11,933 nt of DNA from Bacillota bacterium (GTDB taxonomy: Bacteria > Bacillota > Clostridia > Acetivibrionales > Acetivibrionaceae). The stretch spans positions 1 through 11,933 of the forward strand of contig JAEZUI010000265.1 in the NCBI GenBank assembly GCA_023421115.1, read 5' to 3'. Numbering within the stretch: the first letter of the stretch is position 1; each line of letters starts with the position of its first letter. Below are positions 7,579 through 11,933 of the stretch, one piece after another. The translations under genes and the position numbers were made by a program. The notes beneath the pieces are model-generated. The model did no database searches, was not told the origin of the DNA, and worked only from the letters and a program-made list of their open reading frames with translations.

Positions 7579-7667
7579 TATGAGTGCACTCAAAACACAA
7601 ATGTAATGGACCTACAAAAACATAGAAATATGTGATTGTAGAATCTAGCTTTATGAGTGCACTCATA
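7579..7667. repeat. Paired GAGTGCACTC palindromes enclosing a GAAA-capped hairpin
   Basis: The left copy TATGAGTGCACTCA (7579-7592) and right copy TATGAGTGCACTCATA (7652-7667, perfect 16-bp palindrome) share a 12-bp core 73 bp apart, close to seven helical turns. Because each is self-complementary, the 14-bp ends 7579-7592 and 7654-7667 are also perfect inverted repeats of each other. Between them CTACAA (7612-7617) and ACATA (7620-7624) pair with TATGT (7629-7633) and TTGTAG (7636-7641) around a GAAA loop, with a two-base AA/GA internal loop. It may be a looped operator pair, a structured RNA, or a small mobile element. Confidence 0.65.
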
Positions 7668-7697
7668 GTGATTTATCAAAGTATAATAAAAAATAGC

Positions 7698-7756
7698 AAC
7701 CCATGTGCATTATGTGGAAAATAAGAGTTTAATTGACCGCATATCGTACATGGGTT
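7698..7756. repeat. Inverted repeat AACCCATGT ... ACATGGGTT
   Basis: Perfect 9-bp arms at 7698-7706 and 7748-7756 enclose 41 nt. They extend to an 11-bp match (GC...GC) if one bulged T on the right is allowed. The spacing is long for a terminator and no T-run follows. It could be a regulatory dyad or part of a leader structure, and its role is unknown. Confidence 0.4.
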
Positions 7757-7760
7757 TGCC

Positions 7761-7774
7761 TGTTTACGCAAACA
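7761..7774. promoter_or_regulatory. LacI-type operator-like dyad TGTTTACGCAAACA
   Basis: A 14-bp site centred on CG with 12 of 14 positions symmetric. It shares the TG...CG...CA frame of LacI/CcpA-family sites but lacks the AANCGNTT core of a classical catabolite site. It lies 15-22 bp upstream of two overlapping TATAAT hexamers (7789-7794, 7796-7801), where a bound regulator could affect transcription toward the SEC-C gene. An adjacent GTTTGC/GCAAAC pair (7754-7759, 7768-7773) adds symmetry. Confidence 0.4.
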
Positions 7775-7819
7775 TTCAAAGCATCAGGTATAATTTATAA
7801 TAGATATTTTAAACAAGTC

Positions 7820-7848
7820 TTTTGTTTTGTGCGATTTTTTTGTATAAT
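7820..7848 (+). promoter_or_regulatory. Candidate promoter of the SEC-C protein gene
   Basis: A perfect -10 hexamer TATAAT (7843-7848) lies 17 nt after TTTTGT (7820-7825), a weak -35 match. A start near 7855 would give a leader of about 125 nt before the gene's ATG. Other TATAAT hexamers upstream (7682, 7789, 7796) are alternatives. Confidence 0.4.
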
Positions 7849-7980
7849 AAAGTGTATGCAGTGATGGGCTTTATAACTACTTCTGCGCTGTTGCAAAACT
7901 AAAAAGTAAAAAATATAATTAAGGTTTTTACGAGAAGGTACATAGTTAAAAACCGTGAATTTGATTAAAGGAGAATATAT

Positions 7981-9102
7981 ATGAATAGAATAGCTTTGTT
8001 TGATTGTTTTGAAGGTGAGCCAAAGACGGGCTTAAAAGAATGCTTGCAATTATATTGGGGATATAGACTCTTAGAGCTAGCACAGGCTCATGGTCTACAA
8101 ATTGTTGAAGGAACTCCTGATGCTGATATTATAGACCAACTTATACCAAAGATGCTGGATAATTTTCCAAACGATGTAGAATACTTAAACGAAGCTGAAT
8201 GGTCATTTTTAAATAAAGTTAAGCAAAATTTTAATAAGGAAATGGATGATATTGAAAAAGAACAGTATGTTACCTTAAAGTGGTTAGGATACGTCTATTT
8301 ATTTAATCACGATGGGCATATATATCCGATTGTACCAAATGAGCTGATGACTCTGCTACCCCAATCGGATAATGAGGAAATAAAGGTTATGGTTGAGCGT
8401 AATCAAAAGCTTTTTTCATACACCTTTGCCCTGACAAATTTGTATGGAGTGTATAGAATTGAACAGCTGGTTGATGTTTGGAATATGTACAATAAGGACA
8501 AAATTAATGTTGAGGTGGCTAAAGAATACATTGATGCAATGAAAATGCGTCAGGCGGACTTTTGGTATGACAAGGGATATGTTGTTTCCCGTTTGCTAAA
8601 GGATGAAAAGCATTATATGGGTATGCTGAAAAAAGCATCTCGATGTCCTTATTTTATGCCAACAAAAAGTGATATGGCATATTATTCAAATTATGAAAAT
8701 TCAATGTCATCGAATTATTGTAAAAACGTTGAGGAATTTATCAAAAACAAAAATATAATTGATGAAAGCGAAATAGGTGATTTGATTTATGATATTTTTG
8801 GGGCCTGCAAATTGGATATTCCTTTAGATGTAATTTTGGATATGGTAAATGAGAGTGGAATAGAATTTACTGATGAAGGTGAAAAAAATGAGTTCATGAG
8901 GGTGTTGAGAATTTTATCAAATAACACTAGGAAATGGGTATTGCGTGGACACATGCCTTCTGAATTGGTCAAGAATCCGCCAAAAACTCCTACTAACCAA
9001 CAACAGATTAAGTCTGCGCCAAAAGTTATGAAGAAGATAGGAAGAAATGAATCGTGTTCTTGTGGCAGTGGAAAGAAATATAAGCACTGTTGTGGCAAAT
9101 AG
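7981..9102 (+). CDS. SEC-C motif protein of unknown function
   Basis: A 373-residue cytoplasmic protein with no signal or membrane segment. The last ~22 residues are a textbook SEC-C zinc-binding motif: IGRNESCSCGSGKKYKHCC, with the ligand cluster Cys359, Cys361, Cys370 and Cys371 (the family can use His in place of a Cys). SEC-C motifs bind zinc and often mediate protein contacts, as at the SecA C-terminus. A Pro/Gln-rich linker (about 328-348) separates it from the body. The N-terminal ~45 residues (LLELAQAHGLQIVEG, then DADIIDQLIPKML) have the helix-extended-helix pattern of SAP/Rho-N-like nucleic-acid-binding domains. This is my inference, not a firm match. The middle, including LKWLGYVYLF and IVPNELM, is not recognised. 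AAAGGAG precedes the ATG. Its neighbours give no clear functional clue. Confidence 0.85.
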   Translation: MNRIALFDCFEGEPKTGLKECLQLYWGYRLLELAQAHGLQIVEGTPDADIIDQLIPKMLDNFPNDVEYLNEAEWSFLNKVKQNFNKEMDDIEKEQYVTLKWLGYVYLFNHDGHIYPIVPNELMTLLPQSDNEEIKVMVERNQKLFSYTFALTNLYGVYRIEQLVDVWNMYNKDKINVEVAKEYIDAMKMRQADFWYDKGYVVSRLLKDEKHYMGMLKKASRCPYFMPTKSDMAYYSNYENSMSSNYCKNVEEFIKNKNIIDESEIGDLIYDIFGACKLDIPLDVILDMVNESGIEFTDEGEKNEFMRVLRILSNNTRKWVLRGHMPSELVKNPPKTPTNQQQIKSAPKVMKKIGRNESCSCGSGKKYKHCCGK

Positions 9103-9252
9103 ATTAAAAGGATATTTCCATCAGTATATAGTTTTTTAAAGTTCAAAATAGGTAACATATTATTTAAATTATACATAATTTATTGTAAGGAAAAGTTTAT
9201 TCTAAGCTGATCGACAATAATAAATGCACATATGCAATTGGAGAATTATGTT

Positions 9253-9492
9253 ATGAATGATGAATATATTGCCTTAAACTATTTGCCCTTAGGTAAGAAA
9301 GCGAGGGTAAAATTACTTACTTCGGATGGAATTATCAGAAGAAGAATGTTGGATTTGGGTTTAATTTATGATACGGTTATAGAAGCATTGCAAAAGAGTC
9401 CATCTGGAGATCCTGTAGCATATCATATTAGAGGTGCTGTTATTGCTTTACGTTCAGAGGAGGCATCAAAAATATTGGTTGAAGCTCTCTAG
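9253..9492 (+). CDS. FeoA-like small protein (SH3-like domain)
   Basis: A 79-residue single-domain protein with the FeoA pattern: a short lead (NYLPLGKKARVKLL), then RRRMLDLGL (the conserved R-R-L-D-L-G-L turn), then a strand and AYHIRGAVIALRSEEASKILV at the end. FeoA proteins are cytoplasmic partners of the ferrous iron transporter FeoB. Many clostridia also carry extra, unlinked copies of unknown role. No feoB is adjacent here, so its function in iron uptake is uncertain. An ATG at 9232 would add seven residues but lacks a ribosome site; the ATG at 9253 has TTGGAG about 9 nt upstream and fits the usual family length, so I prefer it. Confidence 0.82.
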   Translation: MNDEYIALNYLPLGKKARVKLLTSDGIIRRRMLDLGLIYDTVIEALQKSPSGDPVAYHIRGAVIALRSEEASKILVEAL

Positions 9493-9533
9493 ATGTATAA
9501 TTTAAGGGTGCTTTTTGTATGATATATAAATAA

Positions 9534-9562
9534 TTGTTTTTAAAAAGGCTATTAAATATGAC
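9534..9562 (+). promoter_or_regulatory. Weak candidate promoter upstream of the epimerase gene
   Basis: TTGTTT (9534-9539) and TATGAC (9557-9562) are 17 nt apart, each matching the sigma-A consensus at four of six positions. A short inverted repeat TTAGGT/ACCTAA (9608-9613, 9633-9638) lies in the putative leader. It is plausible by position only. Confidence 0.2.
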
Positions 9563-9667
9563 GGACGTGCGTTTTGGAATATTTTTTTAATAATATAGGG
9601 AAGTTGCTTAGGTTATTCATAAAAATAGTCTTACCTAATAAACAAAAATGAATAGGAGTTAATGCAC

Positions 9668-10711
9668 ATGGGGAAAAGATATTTAGTTACCGGAGGGGCA
9701 GGTTTTTTAGGAATAAACCTTATAAGGTTTTTGTTAAATAAGGGCTGTGAAATAACATCTCTGGATTTTGCAGAGTTTGATTATGAAGATGTCAAAGGCA
9801 AAATTAGAATAATCAAGGGTGATATTAGGGATAGAAAAACTGTGGATCAGGCTATGGAACAAGTGGATATAGTAGTTCATACTGCAGCTGCTCTGCCTTT
9901 ATATAAAAAAGAAGATATTTTTTCAACGGATATTGATGGTACAAAGAATATAGTCGATTCGGCATTTTCAAATGGAGTTGAGAGAGTAATACATATTTCT
10001 TCAACGGCTGTTTATGGCATTCCGGACCATCATCCTTTGGTAGAAGACGATAAACTTGATGGTGTAGGTTATTATGGAGAAGCAAAAATAAAAGCTGAGG
10101 AAGTTTGTATTGAGTATAGAAAAAAGGGTATGTGTATACCGATATTGCGTCCGAAGTCTTTTATAGGTCCAGAAAGGCTGGGGGTTTTTGCTCTTTTTTA
10201 TGATTGGGCAAAAGACGGAAAAGGTTTTCCTATGATAGGAAACGGAAAAAACAAATATCAGTTTTTAGATGTTGAAGATTTGTGCGAAGCTATATATCTT
10301 GCTGCTGAAAGACCAAAGGATAAGGTAAATGATACTTTTAATATAGGTGCAAAAGAGTTTACTACAATGAGAGAAGATTATCAAGTAGTGCTTGATTATG
10401 CAGGATTTGGCAAGAAAATTAAAGGTTTTCCAGCAAAGCCAATGATACTTGCATTGAGGTTTCTGGAATTTTTTAAGCTGTCACCTCTATATAAATGGGT
10501 TTATGAGACAGCCTGTGAGGATTCTTTCGTGTCGATAGAAAAAGCTGAAAATATCTTAGGTTTTAAGCCTAAATATTCAAATAAGGATGCTTTACTTAGA
10601 AACTATAAGTGGTATTTAGAGAACTTGCAAGAGTTTCAAAACAAAACTGGAATTTCTCACAGGGTGCCATGGAAGCAAGGGATACTTAAATTGGCAAAAA
10701 TCTTTTTTTAA
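9668..10711 (+). CDS. NAD-dependent epimerase/dehydratase (extended SDR)
   Basis: A 347-residue cytoplasmic Rossmann-fold enzyme of the GalE-like extended SDR superfamily. It shows the nucleotide-binding loop TGGAGFLG (8-15), an acidic residue ending strand 2 (SLDF, Asp33) that favours NAD(H), GDIRD (51-55), HTAAALP (71-77), ISSTAVYG (110-117) with the catalytic Ser/Thr, and the catalytic Tyr136-Lys140 pair in YYGEAK. RPKSFIGPERLG and the DVEDLCEAI stretch are typical of the substrate-binding half. Likely substrates are nucleotide sugars or similar alcohols, but the sequence does not settle which. ATG 9662 is only 3 nt after the AGGAG ribosome site, whereas ATG 9668 is 9 nt after it, so I chose 9668. 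It appears to be a single gene ending at a strong hairpin. Confidence 0.92.
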   Translation: MGKRYLVTGGAGFLGINLIRFLLNKGCEITSLDFAEFDYEDVKGKIRIIKGDIRDRKTVDQAMEQVDIVVHTAAALPLYKKEDIFSTDIDGTKNIVDSAFSNGVERVIHISSTAVYGIPDHHPLVEDDKLDGVGYYGEAKIKAEEVCIEYRKKGMCIPILRPKSFIGPERLGVFALFYDWAKDGKGFPMIGNGKNKYQFLDVEDLCEAIYLAAERPKDKVNDTFNIGAKEFTTMREDYQVVLDYAGFGKKIKGFPAKPMILALRFLEFFKLSPLYKWVYETACEDSFVSIEKAENILGFKPKYSNKDALLRNYKWYLENLQEFQNKTGISHRVPWKQGILKLAKIFF

Positions 10712-10715
10712 TAAA

Positions 10716-10753
10716 AAATACTCTTTCTTGGAAATTCCCAAGAAAGAGTATTT
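10716..10753. terminator. Bidirectional Rho-independent terminator
   Basis: The perfect 16-bp arms AAATACTCTTTCTTGG (10716-10731) and CCAAGAAAGAGTATTT (10738-10753) enclose a 6-nt loop. It lies between two convergent genes, 4 bp after the epimerase stop and 15 bp before the repeat-protein stop. The A-run on its left reads as a T-run (ATTTTTTATT) on the minus strand, so termination should be strongest for the repeat-protein gene. The plus-strand tail ATTTTATT is shorter but adequate. Confidence 0.9.
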
Positions 10754-10768
10754 TATTGGTATTTAATT

Positions 10769-11933
10769 TTACTTAGTTATTGCAGCATAAAGTATATCGT
10801 CAATTGTAGTTTCTAAAGTTTCCTTTGCAACTTTGATTTGTTCATTTAAATCTTTTTCTTGCTCCATCAATTTTGCAACAGCAGCCTCGTCAACTGGCTT
10901 AACTTCTCTTAATGCTTTCAATTCTTCCTTTACTGCATTTTTAGTTTCTTCTAAAACAACAATTTTTTCCTCAAATAATGCTTGTTCTTCTTCTATCTTT
11001 AGAATAACATCTTCTCCATACTCTGCAACCAATTTAATTCTGTCAATTTGAGCATTCATAGCATCTCTTTTAGCTTTTAATTCGTCGTTCAATGCTTTTT
11101 CAGCTGCTCTTAATTCAGCAACTTTTGCTTCATCAACTTCTTCAGCTGCTAATAAAGCATCAATTTCAGCTTTTAGAGCTTCTCTGCTTTCCTTTGCTAC
11201 ATTTTCTTCTGCTTCAAAAGCTGCTTTTAAAGTTTCGATCTTGCTTGCAACTTCTTCGCCATACTTTGCAACTAATTTTACGTTTTCAATAAATTTATGT
11301 AATGCATCTCTTTTAGTTTTTAATTCGTCATTTAATACTTTTTCAGCTGCTTGTAATTCAGCAACTTTTACTTCATCAACTTCTTCAGCTGCTAACAAAG
11401 CATCTATTTCAGCTTTTATAGCATCTCTGCTTTCCTTTGCTACACTTTCTTCTGCTGCAAAAGCTGCTTGTGCAGTTTCGATCTTGCTTGCAACTTCTTC
11501 GCCATACTCTGCAACTAATTTTACGCTTTCAACTATTTTGTTCATTGCGTCTCTTTTAGTTTTCAATTCGTCATTTAATGCTTTTTCAGCTGCTTGCAAT
11601 TCAGCAACTTTCACTTCATCAACTTCTTCAGCTGCTAATAAAGCATCTATTTCAGCTTTTATAGTAGCTTTGCTTTCCTTTATTACACTTTCTTCTGCTG
11701 CAAAAGCTGCTTGTGCAGTTTCAATTTTTGCTACAGCTGCTTCGCCATACTTAACAACTGATTTAATTCTTTCAATTGCTTTATTCATAGCGTCTCTATT
11801 AGCTTTCAATCCATCTTCTAATGCTTTTTCAGCTGCCTGTAATTCAGCAACTTTTACTTCATCAACTTCTTCAGCTGCTAATAAAGCATCTATTTCAGCT
11901 TTTATAGTAGCTTTGCTTTCTTTTATTGCAATT
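10769..11933 (-). CDS. Tandem-repeat helical (coiled-coil-like) protein, C-terminal part; N-terminus beyond window
   Basis: At least 387 residues are open from the right edge to a TAA at 10769-10771. The TTG at 11809 that might look like a start is inside a repeat (it replaces the codon before KANRD), so the true start lies outside. The protein is made of 81-residue repeats very rich in Ala, Glu and Lys, without Pro in the regular copies and with one Gly per unit. Landmarks in each are IKAEIDALLAAEEVDE, AELQAAEKALNDELK and YGEEVASKIE. The pattern suggests two long helices per unit, turning at EEVDE and EYGEE, much like spectrin-type bundles. The C-terminus is a degenerate last copy ending DDILYAAITK, with no LPXTG, membrane segment or SLH domain. 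Location and function are unknown; a structural or surface role is only a guess. Confidence 0.88.
   Translation of the reverse strand, partial: IAIKESKATIKAEIDALLAAEEVDEVKVAELQAAEKALEDGLKANRDAMNKAIERIKSVVKYGEAAVAKIETAQAAFAAEESVIKESKATIKAEIDALLAAEEVDEVKVAELQAAEKALNDELKTKRDAMNKIVESVKLVAEYGEEVASKIETAQAAFAAEESVAKESRDAIKAEIDALLAAEEVDEVKVAELQAAEKVLNDELKTKRDALHKFIENVKLVAKYGEEVASKIETLKAAFEAEENVAKESREALKAEIDALLAAEEVDEAKVAELRAAEKALNDELKAKRDAMNAQIDRIKLVAEYGEDVILKIEEEQALFEEKIVVLEETKNAVKEELKALREVKPVDEAAVAKLMEQEKDLNEQIKVAKETLETTIDDILYAAITK
10769..11933 (-). repeat. Tandem 243-bp in-frame repeats (five units visible)
   Basis: The landmark CATCAACTTCTTCAGCTGCT occurs on the plus strand at 11131, 11374, 11617 and 11860 (the last copy read across its start), each exactly 243 bp apart. 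A diverged copy sits at the predicted next position, 10888. There is no insertion or deletion over five units. The middle copies share long identical stretches, whereas the copy next to the stop codon has drifted strongly. The array continues past the right edge of the window. Confidence 0.92.

Larger units (their letters stand above)
7520..7980. other. Intergenic region, 461 bp, rich in dyad symmetry, no gene seen
   Basis: It separates the importer operon from the SEC-C protein gene. No convincing coding frame is present and no standard GC-hairpin-plus-T-run terminator follows the binding-protein gene. It holds two copies of a GAGTGCACTC palindrome (7579-7592, 7652-7667), a hairpin between them (7612-7641), a long-range inverted repeat AACCCATGT/ACATGGGTT (7698-7706, 7748-7756), a LacI-type dyad (7761-7774), and -10-like TATAAT hexamers at 7682, 7789, 7796 and 7843. 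Confidence 0.7.

Noticed and set aside
7520..7600. Possible Rho-independent terminator after the binding-protein gene
   Set aside because: The T-run near 7550 is preceded only by AT-rich sequence without a GC stem, and the GAGTGCACTC palindrome lacks both a loop and a following T-run.
7430..7666. Minus-strand 78-codon frame across the end of the binding-protein gene
   Set aside because: It is largely antisense to the binding-protein C-terminus and the palindromic element, and has no convincing start signal.
7761..7774. CcpA catabolite-repression (cre) site
   Set aside because: It has the TG...CG...CA frame but not the AANCGNTT core, so a generic LacI-family operator is the safer reading.
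8787..9176. Minus-strand 129-codon frame overlapping the SEC-C gene 3' end
   Set aside because: It is antisense to the clear SEC-C motif, so it is a shadow frame.
10769..11809. Treating 11809 as the start of the repeat protein
   Set aside because: The codon there is TTG inside a repeat unit, and the same frame stays open for 41 more codons to the window edge with continuing repeat sequence.
10769..11933. CRISPR array or mobile-element repeats
   Set aside because: The repeats are 243 bp, in-frame and coding throughout, with no spacers; this is a protein repeat array.

Overview
The window looks like a piece of a low-GC Gram-positive chromosome, most likely from a Clostridia member (an anaerobic, polysaccharide-using relative of Ruminiclostridium/Acetivibrio would fit). 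This is inferred from the AT-rich DNA, strong AGGAGG-type ribosome binding sites, a lipoprotein-type sugar-binding protein with LplB/LplC-like permeases and no ATPase, a PrkC-type kinase/PP2C pair, and a stand-alone FeoA. No marker gene fixes the species.

Layout. (1) 1-187: the 3' end of an unrecognised plus-strand gene. (2) 202-3036, minus strand: a two-gene signalling operon. It encodes a soluble Ser/Thr protein kinase fused to seven ~39-residue WIYYCN repeats (a probable beta-propeller), followed 12 bp later by a complete PP2C phosphatase that could reverse its action. (3) 3037-3872: an 836-bp divergent intergenic region. It holds the kinase promoter, a 63-bp inverted-repeat element, a plus-strand promoter with two overlapping LacI-type operators, and a long leader. 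(4) 3873-7519, plus strand: a carbohydrate ABC importer of two permeases and a lipoprotein-type binding protein. It has no ATP-binding subunit, which is presumably supplied from elsewhere. (5) 7520-7980: non-coding DNA unusually rich in dyad symmetry. It includes a pair of GAGTGCACTC palindromes 73 bp apart that enclose a GAAA-capped hairpin, and a further LacI-like operator. (6) 7981-9102: a protein with a C-terminal SEC-C zinc motif. (7) 9253-9492: a small FeoA-like protein. (8) 9668-10711: an extended SDR (NAD-dependent epimerase/dehydratase). (9) A perfect 16-bp hairpin at 10716-10753, probably a bidirectional terminator. (10) 10769 to the window end, minus strand: the C-terminal part of an Ala/Glu/Lys-rich helical protein built from 81-residue (exactly 243-bp) tandem repeats, running off the window.

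Working together: the kinase and phosphatase form a reversible phosphorylation module whose input is probably the repeat domain. The importer is probably repressed by a LacI-family regulator encoded elsewhere and induced by its sugar. The remaining genes are single units with no visible functional link. Several gene starts were moved downstream to ATGs with a well-placed Shine-Dalgarno sequence. The less explained parts are the kinase-propeller fusion, the exact-period repeat gene, and the two symmetric intergenic elements.
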